Shown one piece after another: positions 31,280 to 40,358 of a DNA stretch of 64,000 nt (positions are counted from its first letter, which is position 1; every line of letters begins with the position of its first letter). The translations under genes were made by a program, and so were the position numbers. The notes below the pieces were generated by a model. It was not told the DNA's origin, made no database searches, and was given only the letters and a program-made list of their open reading frames with translations. This DNA is from Jiella mangrovi (GTDB taxonomy: Bacteria; Pseudomonadota; Alphaproteobacteria; Rhizobiales; Rhizobiaceae). Location: assembly GCF_017815135.1 (NCBI RefSeq), contig NZ_JAGJCF010000003.1:407990-471989 (forward strand), given 5' to 3'.

Positions 31280-32150
31280 CACAGTGACACGTGAACCTTC
31301 GGCACAGGATGGCGACCCCTCGAACGCGATCGTCTCGACGGCGTCCGACGACGACGTGCTGATCCGCGCGCGCGGGGTCAACGTCGCCTTCGGCAGCAAG
31401 AAGATCCTGGAGAACCTCTCCCTCGACGTGCGGCGCGGCGAGATCCTCGGTTTCGTCGGGCCGTCAGGCGCCGGCAAGTCGGTGCTTCTGCGCACCATCC
31501 TTGGCCTCAATCCCAAACAGGGCGGGTCGATCGAAGTCTTCGGCATCGACTATCACGAGGCCAGCGAGCGCGAGAAGCTCTCGGTCGAGCGGCGCTGGGG
31601 CGTCCTGTTCCAGCAGGGCGCGCTGTTCTCGGCGCTGACCGTCGCCGAGAACATCGAAGTGCCGATGCGCGAATATCTCGACCTGTCGCCCAAGCTGATG
31701 CGCGAACTGACGCGGCTCAAGATCGACCTCGTCGGGCTCGCACCGGACGCCATCGACAAATACCCCTCCGAACTCTCCGGCGGCATGATCAAGCGCGCCG
31801 CGCTCGCGCGGGCGCTGGCGCTCGATCCCGAGATCGTCTTCCTCGACGAGCCGACCTCGGGCCTCGATCCGATCGGCGCTGCCGAATTCGACCAGCTGAT
31901 CATGACGCTGCGCGATACGCTCGGCCTCAGCGTCTATATGGTGACGCATGACCTCGACAGTCTGTTCCAGGCCTGCGACCGCATCGCCGTTCTGGGCGAT
32001 CGCAAGGTGCTGGTCGAAGGGCCATTGTCGAAGATGCTCGATTACGATCACCCCTGGGTGAAATCCTACTTCCACGGCAAGCGCGCCCGGACCGTCGTCA
32101 CCGACGACGCGGCGCCTGCGCCGTCGCCCGCATACGATGGAGCCGCCTGA
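31260..32150 (+). CDS. MlaF-like ABC ATPase of lipid transport
   Basis: About 296 residues with Walker A GPSGAGKS, signature LSGGMIKRAALARALA, Walker B IVFLDEPTSGLDP and the H-loop in MVTHDLDS. The length and VLFQQGALFSALTVAENIEVPM match MlaF-type ATPases. Start uncertain: ATG at 31239 or 31260 (both overlapping the permease gene by 20-41 bases) or GTG at 31285; none has a clear ribosome-binding site, as expected for coupled translation. Its stop overlaps the ATG of the MCE gene as TGATG. Confidence 0.93.
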   Translation: MPRSDFDTVTREPSAQDGDPSNAIVSTASDDDVLIRARGVNVAFGSKKILENLSLDVRRGEILGFVGPSGAGKSVLLRTILGLNPKQGGSIEVFGIDYHEASEREKLSVERRWGVLFQQGALFSALTVAENIEVPMREYLDLSPKLMRELTRLKIDLVGLAPDAIDKYPSELSGGMIKRAALARALALDPEIVFLDEPTSGLDPIGAAEFDQLIMTLRDTLGLSVYMVTHDLDSLFQACDRIAVLGDRKVLVEGPLSKMLDYDHPWVKSYFHGKRARTVVTDDAAPAPSPAYDGAA

Positions 32151-34387
32151 TGGAAACCAGTGCCAACTACGTCCGTGTCGGCATTTTCACGCTTGTCGTT
32201 CTCGCGCTCGCGGTCGGGCTCACCTACTGGACCGTCTTTGCCTCGAGCGGCGACAACCGGGTCCCGCTGCTCGTTCGCATCGAGGGCTCGGTCACCGGTC
32301 TGCAGCAGGGAAGCCAGGTCCTGTTCAACGGCCTGCCGGTCGGGCAGGTGAGCTCGCTGCGGATCGACAACAACAATCCCGGCGTCGTCATCGCCACGAC
32401 GATGGTCGACCCGACGATCCCCATCAAGGAAAACACCCAGGCCAATATCGGCTTCCAGGGCCTCACCGGCTACGCCTTCATCGAGCTGAAGGGCGGCAAT
32501 CCTTCGGAAGGCAATCTGATCGAGGAGGCCCGCGAGCAGGGGGTGACGCCGGTCATTCGCGCCAATCCCTCGGACGTCACCGACATTCTGGCGACGGCCC
32601 GCGACATCGCCGATCGGGCGAACAACATTCTCGGCGAGTTCGAGAACATCGTGAAGGGCGCAGGGCCAGGGGTCCAGACCACGGTCGCCAACGTGGCCAA
32701 GACCTCCGAGAACATCGAGACCTTCACCTCGAGCCTTGCGGCAAACACCGACAAGATCAGCACCTTCGTGTCAAACCTGTCGGACATGTCGGTCAGCGCG
32801 CGGCGCGTGGCCGATGCTCTGCCGGCGGCGATCGGCCAGGCGCAGGCCATCCTTGCGGCGGTCGATACCAACGAAGTTTCCCAGATCGTCGACAACGTGA
32901 CGCAGGTCACGGCCAATATCCGCACCCAGTCGGACCGCATTGGCAGCGTCGTCGATTCAGTCCAGTCCGCAGCCAATGGCGTTGGCGAAATCGGCGACGT
33001 GATCACCCGCAACGCCGACGGCATCGATCGCTTCGTCGGCGCGCTGGGGCCGTTCGCCGATACCGCAACCAGCGTTGCGACGAAGCTCGGCACGACGCTC
33101 GAAAGCGCCGATACGGTGATCGCCGCGATCGATCCGGCAAAGGTCTCGACGACCCTCGACGGTGTTTCGAACACGGCCGCCAACGTCGCCGCTCTCAGCC
33201 AGAACCTGCGGGACCAGTCCGGAGCCATCGACACGATCGTGCAGGGCGCCTCGAATGTCGTGACCAATGTCGAAACCGTGACCAGCGCCGTTGCGGGGCG
33301 GAGCCAGGAGATCGACCGTGCGATCGCCAATTTCGCGCCGTTGACCGACACGGCAAATCGCGTCGCCAACCGCCTCGACGTCACGCTACAGAACGCCGAC
33401 CGCGTGGTCGCCTCGATCGACCCGAACAAGGTCAGTTCGGTGATCGATTCGGTTTCCACCACGGCTGCCAATGCGGCGTCGCTCACGGATACGGTGAACC
33501 AGCAGAAGGAGGCGATCTCGTCCGCGATCAGCGGCTTTGCCAATGCTGCGCAGAACGTCAACCGCATCAGCACGGCCGTTGCCCAGCGCGTCGACGACAT
33601 CGACACGCTGCTTGCCAGCCTCGGGCCGATCAGCAGCAATGTCAGCCAAGCTTCGGCCAAGCTCAACTCGACCCTCGACGGCGCCAGGGGCGTGGTCGAT
33701 TCGATCGACACCGCGATGATCAACAAGTCGATCGACAATGTCGGCGCAATCACCGACGCGGTCCGCGAAAAGACGCCGCAGATCCAGTCGATCGTCGACC
33801 GGGTGAATTCGGCGGTCCTGACGATCGACAGCGCCGTGAAGGGCTTTTCCGAAACGCGGGCGCAACTTGACACGCTGCTCGCCAGCATCGATCCCGGCAA
33901 GGTCAACCAGGCCGTCGACAACGTTTCGGCGGCCACCGGAAACGTCGCCAAGGCTGCCGATTCGATCGCCAGGGTCGCGACCGACATCGGTGACAAGCAG
34001 CCCCAGATCGACACCATCATCGCCAACGTCCAGGCGACCAGCGAGAGCCTGAAAAGCGCATCGGGCGAGATCGACGGCGTGATCCAGTCGATCGACGGCG
34101 TCTTCGCGGGTGCCGGCAGCGGCAACAAGCTGGGGGCCGACCTTGCCGGCGCCCTGCAGGCCGTGCGCGGTGCGGCCACGTCGATCCAGGCGCAGGTGCA
34201 GCCGATCTCGGCGAATCTGCAGCGTTTCTCGGGGCAGGGACTGCAGGAGTTCCAGACGCTGATGCGATCGGTCAACCGGACGGTCAACCGCATCGACGAC
34301 GCCGTGACGGACTTCTCGAACAATCCGAGCCGGATCATCTACGGCGGCGACGACGTCAAGCAGTATAACGGACGCAACCGGCGCTGA
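32150..34387 (+). CDS. Large MCE-domain (MlaD-like) protein with a repetitive helical tail
   Basis: 745 residues, much longer than E. coli MlaD (183). A membrane anchor (about 9-28) is followed by one MCE domain (about 40-115, RIEGSVTGLQQGSQVLFNGLPVGQV). The remaining ~600 residues are predicted long helices made of units that each begin [AS][IV]D plus a conserved V, at residues 237, 326, 422, 518 and 579 (spacings 89, 96, 96 and 61). MCE proteins form hexameric tunnels for lipid; the repeats could build an elongated needle as in PqiB. The ATG shares TGATG with the ATPase gene. Confidence 0.9.
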   Translation: METSANYVRVGIFTLVVLALAVGLTYWTVFASSGDNRVPLLVRIEGSVTGLQQGSQVLFNGLPVGQVSSLRIDNNNPGVVIATTMVDPTIPIKENTQANIGFQGLTGYAFIELKGGNPSEGNLIEEAREQGVTPVIRANPSDVTDILATARDIADRANNILGEFENIVKGAGPGVQTTVANVAKTSENIETFTSSLAANTDKISTFVSNLSDMSVSARRVADALPAAIGQAQAILAAVDTNEVSQIVDNVTQVTANIRTQSDRIGSVVDSVQSAANGVGEIGDVITRNADGIDRFVGALGPFADTATSVATKLGTTLESADTVIAAIDPAKVSTTLDGVSNTAANVAALSQNLRDQSGAIDTIVQGASNVVTNVETVTSAVAGRSQEIDRAIANFAPLTDTANRVANRLDVTLQNADRVVASIDPNKVSSVIDSVSTTAANAASLTDTVNQQKEAISSAISGFANAAQNVNRISTAVAQRVDDIDTLLASLGPISSNVSQASAKLNSTLDGARGVVDSIDTAMINKSIDNVGAITDAVREKTPQIQSIVDRVNSAVLTIDSAVKGFSETRAQLDTLLASIDPGKVNQAVDNVSAATGNVAKAADSIARVATDIGDKQPQIDTIIANVQATSESLKSASGEIDGVIQSIDGVFAGAGSGNKLGADLAGALQAVRGAATSIQAQVQPISANLQRFSGQGLQEFQTLMRSVNRTVNRIDDAVTDFSNNPSRIIYGGDDVKQYNGRNRR

Positions 34388-34479
34388 GGGCGGTCCGGCC
34401 CGGATCATGTCTTTCGCAGAATTCGGTGCGGCAGCCGCGGCCGGAAGCCAATCACCCTGACGGTTTGTGGCAATCTCGT

Positions 34480-34508
34480 CCCGCCGCCGAAGTTTGTTCG
34501 GGGGCGGG
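34480..34508 (+). terminator. Hairpin between the MCE gene and the lipoprotein gene
   Basis: CCCGCCGCCGAA (34480-34491) pairs with TTCGGGGGCGGG (34497-34508) with one mismatch around GTTTG. There is no T tract, so it may slow rather than stop transcription. Confidence 0.35.
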
Positions 34509-34645
34509 GGGCTCACCATGGTTCGTCCGATTGACAGCTCCGGTTGCGGATGCAAGCAACGGGGAGCGCGCCCGTTGGCGTGCGCCTGGCACATGACAGG
34601 CGGGTCCGCCCGCCTAGCGCCGACGGATGAAGGAATATCGCGACG

Positions 34646-35227
34646 ATGAACGGCGTGAGAACACCGATACTGGCTATGCTCGTGGCGGGGCTGGTCGCGG
34701 GCTGCACGTCGGTTCCGCCGGACACGTTCGAGCTGTCCTCACCCGCCAATGTCCCCGTCAGGGGCGCGACCCGGGCGCAGATCCTGATCCCCGAGCCGAC
34801 CGCGATCAAGACGCTCGACAACGACAAGATCGTCGTCAAGACGGCGCCCTACGCCGTCGAGTATCTCGGCCAGAGCCAGTGGAGCGACCGGCTGCCGCGC
34901 ATGGTGCAGCTGAGGCTTCTGCAGGCCTTCGAAAATACCGGCCGCATCGGCGCCGTCGGCGTGCCGGGGCAGGGACTGGCAATCGACTATCAGCTGGTGA
35001 TGGAGATCCGCCGCTTCGAGATCGACATCGAGGGCGGCAGGACGGCCCGGATCGACATTTCGGTCAAGGCGCTCAACGATCGCACCGGCTCGGTGCGTCA
35101 GACGAGGATTTTCTCGGCATCGGCTCCCGTCACAGGGTCCGGCAACGGCGCCTATGTCGCCGCTTTGAACAGGGCCTTCGATCAGATTTCCGGCGAGATC
35201 GTCACGTGGACGCTCGGCCTGATCTAA
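34646..35227 (+). CDS. Outer-membrane-type lipoprotein of an MCE transport system (ABC_trans_aux family)
   Basis: 193 residues. The lipobox LVAGC ends at Cys20, so it is a lipoprotein, and the rest matches PqiC/ABC-type transport auxiliary lipoproteins: YAVEYLGQSQWSDRLPRMVQLRLLQAFENTGRIG and the following beta strands. Such proteins give the MCE complex its outer-membrane end. It is 258 bases after the MCE gene; GAAGGA precedes its ATG with an 11-base spacing. Confidence 0.88.
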   Translation: MNGVRTPILAMLVAGLVAGCTSVPPDTFELSSPANVPVRGATRAQILIPEPTAIKTLDNDKIVVKTAPYAVEYLGQSQWSDRLPRMVQLRLLQAFENTGRIGAVGVPGQGLAIDYQLVMEIRRFEIDIEGGRTARIDISVKALNDRTGSVRQTRIFSASAPVTGSGNGAYVAALNRAFDQISGEIVTWTLGLI

Positions 35228-35468
35228 CGGCAAGCTGAAGACGGCGTCACCGGGAGAGCTGATTGATAACGCTTGCGAATGAGCAGGCGTGCTTGGCTTG
35301 CGCTCAGCAATCCTTAATCGCAAACCGGTATTCTCTTCCCGTCTGGTCGAATGGTTTTGGGCCGATACCCGGCTCCATCGTCCAAGCTGTTTCGGCGCGC
35401 GCGCGATCGCCTCGCAAGATCGGTTGGAGTTCTTGGCGACGCTGCGCTGTCCATCGGAGGTGCGGTCC

Positions 35469-35663
35469 GTGGTTTTTTCGGAAGAGGAAAGGCGCGAATG
35501 GCTCGCGCGCAAGCGTCGGCGGGAAAGACCGAAACCGTTCTTCTTCGATCAGCGGCCGGTGGGCGTGTGCGTCCACTGCGCCATGCCTTTCGGGATGGCC
35601 GACGGCACCGTCATCGGCGGCATCGCCATCTGCGACGACTGCGAGGAATGCCAGGACTTTTGA
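35469..35663 (+). CDS. Small zinc-ribbon protein (hypothetical)
   Basis: 64 residues: a basic helical start (EEERREWLARKRRRER) followed by two cysteine pairs, CVHC and CDDC, with a further C in EEC, a zinc-ribbon arrangement. The start is taken as GTG at 35469 because GGAGG stands 8 bases before it; the frame is open up to 35289 but that part has unlikely composition. Function unknown; it could bind nucleic acid or act as a zinc-dependent adaptor. Confidence 0.6.
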   Translation: MVFSEEERREWLARKRRRERPKPFFFDQRPVGVCVHCAMPFGMADGTVIGGIAICDDCEECQDF

Positions 35664-35692
35664 ACGGAACGCACGGGCGGCTTCAGCCCGCG

Positions 35693-36769
35693 TCAGGCCA
35701 CGACGATGCGTCGGCCGGATTCCCGATCGAAACGATGGAACGCATCGTGGGAGGTGGCAGCCCGCACTTGCGTGCCGGGCTCGAGATGGCTGTAGCCCGC
35801 GACCCGGACCGCGACCTCGGGACCGCCCTGCGGCAATCCGCCATAGACGAAGCTCTCCGCACCGACGACCTCGACGCCGTTGACGGTCAGCTCGAAGATC
35901 GCGTCTCCCGGCTGCGTCGCGTCAGTCTCTGCGACAAGCCGCATGTGTTCCGGCCTGACGCCGAGGATCTGCGGACGCCCGCCAGGCGACAGAAGATGGT
36001 CTGAGGCCGATACGCCCGGCACGCCGCCCTCGCCGACGGGCAGGAGGTTCATCGCCGGCGAACCGATGAAGGTCGCAACGAACAGGCTCGCCGGCTTCTC
36101 GTAGACATCCATCGGCGAGCCGACCTGCTCGATCCGACCGGAATTCAGCACCACGAGCTTGTCGGCGAGCGTCATGGCTTCCAGCTGGTCGTGCGTGACG
36201 TAAAGGCTCGTCGTTCCCAGCCGGCGTTGCAGCCGTCGGATCTCCGCCCGCATCTGGACACGCAGCTTGGCGTCGAGGTTGGACAAGGGCTCGTCGAAGA
36301 GGAAGGCAGCCGGCTCGCGGACCAGAGCCCGTCCCATGGCGACACGCTGGCGCTGCCCGCCGGAAAGCTGCCCCGGCTTGCGGTCGAGAAGCGGGCCGAT
36401 CTCCAGCATCTTTGCGGCGGCGTCGACCCGCCGGGCGATCTCGTCCGACGCCATCTTGCGGTTCTTCAGGCCGTATTGGAGGTTTCCCCGGACGCTCATA
36501 TGCGGGTAGAGCGCGTAGTTCTGGAACACCATGGCAATGTCGCGCTCGGCCGGCTCGAGCTCATTGACGACGCGCTCGCCGATCTCGACGGTGCCCGACG
36601 ATATGGATTCCAGACCCGCCACCATGCGCAGAAGGGTTGACTTGCCGCAGCCGGATGGGCCGACGAGGACGACGAAGCTGCCGTCGGGGATGGAGAGGGA
36701 TACGCCCTTCACGGCCTCGACATTGCCGGGATAGACCTTGCGCACGTCAGTCAGTTCGATCTTCGCCAC
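35693..36769 (-). CDS. ugpC: sn-Glycerol-3-phosphate importer ATPase
   Basis: 358 residues of the CUT1 sugar ABC ATPase family: Walker [10 protein letters not shown], signature [17 protein letters not shown], Walker [17 protein letters not shown], and a C-terminal regulatory OB-like domain (about 240-358). It powers import of glycerol-3-phosphate and its diesters. It ends the operon ugpB-ugpA-ugpE-ugpC and starts 1 base after ugpE stops. No ugpQ follows. Confidence 0.93.
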   Translation of the reverse strand: MAKIELTDVRKVYPGNVEAVKGVSLSIPDGSFVVLVGPSGCGKSTLLRMVAGLESISSGTVEIGERVVNELEPAERDIAMVFQNYALYPHMSVRGNLQYGLKNRKMASDEIARRVDAAAKMLEIGPLLDRKPGQLSGGQRQRVAMGRALVREPAAFLFDEPLSNLDAKLRVQMRAEIRRLQRRLGTTSLYVTHDQLEAMTLADKLVVLNSGRIEQVGSPMDVYEKPASLFVATFIGSPAMNLLPVGEGGVPGVSASDHLLSPGGRPQILGVRPEHMRLVAETDATQPGDAIFELTVNGVEVVGAESFVYGGLPQGGPEVAVRVAGYSHLEPGTQVRAATSHDAFHRFDRESGRRIVVA

Positions 36770-36770
36770 G

Positions 36771-37619
36771 TTACTTTTCCGATTCCACGAGGCCGCGCAC
36801 GAACCAGCGCTGCATCAGCACCACGACCAGCACCGGCGGGAGAATGGCGAGGATGGAGGTCACCATCACCATGTGCCAGGGCGTATCGGCATCGGCGAAG
36901 GAAACCATCTTCCGCAACGCGATGACGATCGTGTTCATCTGATTGTCGTTGGTGACCAGCAGCGGCCAGAGATATTGCGTCCATCCGTAGATGAAGAGGA
37001 TGACGAACAAAGCCGCGATGTTCGTCTTCGACAGGGGAAGGAGGATGTCCTTCAAAAACCGCAGCGGCCCGGCGCCGTCGATGCGCGCCGCCTCGACCAG
37101 CTCCGAGGGAATGGTCATGAAGAACTGCCGGAACAGAAGCGTCGCGGTCGCCGAGGCGATCAGCGGCAGGATCAGGCCGGCATAGGTGTCGATCATGCCG
37201 AGATCAACCATCACCTTGTAGGTCGGCAGAATGCGCACCTCGACGGGCAGCATCAGCGTCACGAAGATCAGCCAGAAGAACAGCATCCGGAGCGGGAAGC
37301 GGAAGAAGACGACCGCGAAGGCGGAGAGGATGGAGATGAAGATCTTTCCCAGCGCGATGCCGAGCGCCATGACGAGGGTGTTGAACAGGAGCGTCAGAAC
37401 ATCGACGCCGCCGATCCGGCCGATGCCGCCGAAGATCGCTTCGGAATAGTTCGGCACGAACTGGTCGCCCGGCGTCAGCGGCAGCGGCGGGCGCAGGATC
37501 GTCGTCAGCGACTGGGTCGAGGCGATGAAGGTGTAGTAGATCGGAAAGGCGACGATCAGGACGCCGAGGATCAGGACCACATGGGCGATGGGGCGGCCGA
37601 TGCCGCGCTTTTCGATCAT
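36771..37619 (-). CDS. ugpE: Glycerol-3-phosphate importer permease
   Basis: 282 residues with six membrane helices. The ABC coupling motif [21 protein letters not shown] (EAA loop) is at about 190, and [20 protein letters not shown] is the periplasmic loop typical of UgpE. Pairs with UgpA as the inner-membrane channel. Confidence 0.92.
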   Translation of the reverse strand: MIEKRGIGRPIAHVVLILGVLIVAFPIYYTFIASTQSLTTILRPPLPLTPGDQFVPNYSEAIFGGIGRIGGVDVLTLLFNTLVMALGIALGKIFISILSAFAVVFFRFPLRMLFFWLIFVTLMLPVEVRILPTYKVMVDLGMIDTYAGLILPLIASATATLLFRQFFMTIPSELVEAARIDGAGPLRFLKDILLPLSKTNIAALFVILFIYGWTQYLWPLLVTNDNQMNTIVIALRKMVSFADADTPWHMVMVTSILAILPPVLVVVLMQRWFVRGLVESEK

Positions 37620-37631
37620 CGGGAAAAGCCC

Positions 37632-38546
37632 TCAGGCATAGTGCACCCGCTTTTCGACATAGCGGAACTGGACGGCGGTCAGAGCGATGACGATGGCCAT
37701 CAGGATCACCGACTGGGCGGCCGAACCGCCTAGGTCGAGATTGACGAAGCCGTCGTTATAGACCTTGTAGACCAGCGTCTGGGTGGCTTGTGCCGGCCCG
37801 CCGCCGGTCACCGCGTCGATGATGCCGAAGGTGTCGAAGAATGCGTAGACGGTGTTCACGACGAGAAGAAAGAACGTCGTCGGCGCGATCAGCGGAAAGA
37901 CGATCGTCCAGAAACGCTTGGTCGAGGATGCGCCGTCGATGGCCGCCGCCTCGATCAGCGAGCGCGGAACCGACTGGAGCGCGGCCACGAAGAACAGGAA
38001 ATTGTAGCTGATCTGCTTCCAGGCTGCCGCGACCACGACGAGCAGCATCGCCTGATCGCCGTCGAGCAGCGGGTTCCAGCGATAGCCGGCGCTGCGCAGG
38101 AGATAGGCGAATGTGCCCATGGAAGGGTTGAACATGAACAGCCACAAAAGCCCGGCCACCGCCGGAGCAACGGCATAGGGCCAGATCAGCATGGTCCGGT
38201 AGAAGCCCTTGCCACGCACCACCTTCTCGGCGGCGGTCGCAAGGAAGAGCGCGAGCGCCATGGCCAGCACCGCCGTCGAGACGCTGAAGACGATCGTGAC
38301 CTTGACCGAATTCAGGTAATCGGGATCGCCGAGGACCTGGGCAAAGTTCCTGAGGCCGACGAACTGGCTCTTCAGGCCGAAGGGGTCTTCCTTCAGCATC
38401 GACTGATAGAGCGCCTGGCTGGCCGGCCAGTAGAAGAAGACGATGGTGATGGCCACCTGCGGCGCAAGCAGCAGATAAGGCAGAAGCTTGTTGGGAAAGA
38501 CGGCTTTTTGCAACGCGGTGCCTGCGAATGGGGTCCGGCCATCCAT
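37632..38546 (-). CDS. ugpA: Glycerol-3-phosphate importer permease
   Basis: 304 residues, six membrane helices, with the EAA-loop motif [21 protein letters not shown] and the UgpA-like [19 protein letters not shown] near the N-terminus. It forms the channel with UgpE. There is a 94-base gap after ugpB. No good ribosome-binding site is seen before ATG 38546; a start further inside is possible. Confidence 0.92.
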   Translation of the reverse strand: MDGRTPFAGTALQKAVFPNKLLPYLLLAPQVAITIVFFYWPASQALYQSMLKEDPFGLKSQFVGLRNFAQVLGDPDYLNSVKVTIVFSVSTAVLAMALALFLATAAEKVVRGKGFYRTMLIWPYAVAPAVAGLLWLFMFNPSMGTFAYLLRSAGYRWNPLLDGDQAMLLVVVAAAWKQISYNFLFFVAALQSVPRSLIEAAAIDGASSTKRFWTIVFPLIAPTTFFLLVVNTVYAFFDTFGIIDAVTGGGPAQATQTLVYKVYNDGFVNLDLGGSAAQSVILMAIVIALTAVQFRYVEKRVHYA

Positions 38547-38640
38547 CGTGGCCAGGACCGGCTTGGCTGTGAAGGACAGCCTGACCGTTCATCGGCGCCG
38601 CCGGGGAGGCGACGCCGTCTGCTTGATCGGGCACTTCGCC

Positions 38641-39939
38641 TTACTGGACCTCGGCGATCGCCTCGTTGCCAAGCCTGACAATGTTGTCCATCGTCGTCTG
38701 GGCATCCTGCTTACCGGCGAGAAGCGCCTCGAACTGCTCGTTCTCGATGTCGCGGATCTGCGGCAGGTTCGGCAGGCGCACGCCCTTGGAGTTCGCCGTC
38801 GGCTCCTTGCCCATCATCTGGGTGATCGGCGTCTCGCGGCCGGGATTCTTGTCGTAGAAGCCCGACTTCTTGGTCGCCTCATAGGCCGCCATGGTCACCG
38901 GAAGATAGCCCGACTTCTCGTGCAGCTGCTGCTGGATGTCGGTCCGCGACAGGAACTTGAAGAACTCGCCGATGCCCTTGTACTCCTCGTCGGACTTGCC
39001 GCCGAAGACCCAGAGGCTGGCGCCGCCCGGAATGGTGTTCTGGGGCGCGCCCTCGGCGTTGGCGTCATAAGGCAGCTGGCCGATGCCGTAATTGATGCCG
39101 GATTTCACGACATCACCGAGGCCGCCGGACGATTCGGTGAGGATCCCGCACTCGCCGGAGAGAAAGAGCTGCTTGGCCTCCGAGGTCCGGCCGCCATAGC
39201 GGAACACGCCTTCCTTGGCGAGCTCGGCGAGATCCTTGAAATGCTCGACATAGATCGGCGCGTTCAGCTCGAGCTTCACGTCGGTGCCGGCCAGGCCGTT
39301 CTCCTCGGTGCCGTAGGGCACGTTGTTCCAGGCCGCGAAGTTCTCCAGATGGATCCAGGTGAGCCAGGTCGAGGTGTAGCCGCAATTGGCCGCGCCGGAG
39401 GACTTGATCTTGCGCGCCGCTTCGAAGACCTCCTGCCAGGTCTTCGGCGGATTGGCCGTGTCGAGGCCGGCTTTTTCGAAGATGTCCTTGTTGTAGTAGA
39501 GGATCGGCGACGAGGAATTATAGGGGAACGACAACATGGTGCCGTCGGGCTTGGAATAATAAGCGACGATGCCCGGCAGATATTGCGACTTGTCGAATGT
39601 CTGTCCGGCGGCCTCGAGCACCTCGGCAACGGGTTTCACCGCGCCCTCGGCGCCCATCATCACGCCGGTGCCGACGTCGAAGACCTGAATGATGCCCGGC
39701 GTCTGCTTGGCGCGGAAGGCGGCGATGCCGGCGTTCAGCGTCTCGGGATAGGTGCCCTTGAAGACCGGGACGATCTTGTAGTCCTTCTGGCTGTCGTTGA
39801 ACTCCTTGGCGAGCGTATCGACGACCTCGTTGTTGGCACCTGTCATGGCGTGCCACCACTGGATTTCGGTCTGGGCGAAGGCGGGCAGGGCAGTCGTCGC
39901 GGCGAGAATGCCGGACAGAATCAGGGTGCGAAGGGACAT
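38641..39939 (-). CDS. ugpB: Periplasmic glycerol-3-phosphate-binding protein
   Basis: 432 residues. A signal peptide (about 1-22, ALPAFA-Q) is followed by the family 1 substrate-binding fold: TEIQWWHAMTGANNEVVD, YNSSSPILYYNKDIFEKAGLD and GGASLWVFGGKS are UgpB-like. It feeds glycerol-3-phosphate and glycerophosphodiesters to UgpAE. The start at 39939 is preceded by GAGGA. A Pho box lies 109 bases upstream, predicting induction on phosphate starvation. Confidence 0.95.
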   Translation of the reverse strand: MSLRTLILSGILAATTALPAFAQTEIQWWHAMTGANNEVVDTLAKEFNDSQKDYKIVPVFKGTYPETLNAGIAAFRAKQTPGIIQVFDVGTGVMMGAEGAVKPVAEVLEAAGQTFDKSQYLPGIVAYYSKPDGTMLSFPYNSSSPILYYNKDIFEKAGLDTANPPKTWQEVFEAARKIKSSGAANCGYTSTWLTWIHLENFAAWNNVPYGTEENGLAGTDVKLELNAPIYVEHFKDLAELAKEGVFRYGGRTSEAKQLFLSGECGILTESSGGLGDVVKSGINYGIGQLPYDANAEGAPQNTIPGGASLWVFGGKSDEEYKGIGEFFKFLSRTDIQQQLHEKSGYLPVTMAAYEATKKSGFYDKNPGRETPITQMMGKEPTANSKGVRLPNLPQIRDIENEQFEALLAGKQDAQTTMDNIVRLGNEAIAEVQ

Positions 39940-40047
39940 GGGGGTTTCCTCTGAGACAGATGCGGTGGGCCGCTTATTGGTCAGTCTCTGCAACAGCTTG
40001 ATGACGCCCGAAGATGTGTTCGGGCGGCATCGCCAGCAGGCGTTGAC

Positions 40048-40065
40048 ATGACAGTTTTATGACAG
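40048..40065 (-). promoter_or_regulatory. Pho box upstream of ugpBAEC
   Basis: On the minus strand the site reads CTGTCATAAAACTGTCAT: two identical 7-mers CTGTCAT separated by AAAA, a near-perfect PhoB-binding box. It lies 109 bases before the ugpB start, oriented with the operon. It predicts PhoB activation under phosphate limitation. Confidence 0.9.
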
Positions 40066-40149
40066 GCCCGGTGAGCCCGCAAGGCCAGAGGATTTAAGGC
40101 ACAATCACGTTGTCTCGCAACGTCATGTGGTCCGGATGAGGGGTCGGGA

Positions 40150-40173
40150 GGACGGGCGCTCGATCGCCCGTCC
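40150..40173. terminator. Hairpin between the aminotransferase gene and the ugp operon
   Basis: GGACGGGCG (40150-40158) pairs with CGCCCGTCC (40165-40173) around CTCGAT. It lies beyond the stop of the minus-strand aminotransferase gene but has no T tract. The rest of 39940-40358 shows no gene. Confidence 0.4.
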
Positions 40174-40358
40174 TGGCTTGGGACTATGGAGACAGTTTCT
40201 GCGATGAACCGGCCGAATGTCGGTCAGGCACCTCGCACAGTCCCGGCGCGAGCTTGAATGGCGGCCAAACCGACTCCATGCCGAGCCGATGCGCTCGGCC
40301 TGCCGCGCAGAACCTTTCGTTCGCCGTCAAAGGCAAGTCTGCCGGCTTTTCTCGGCGC

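Noticed and set aside
32470..34338. 622-residue frame antisense to the MCE gene
   Set aside because: It is the reverse reading of the repeated segment and only repeats that periodicity.
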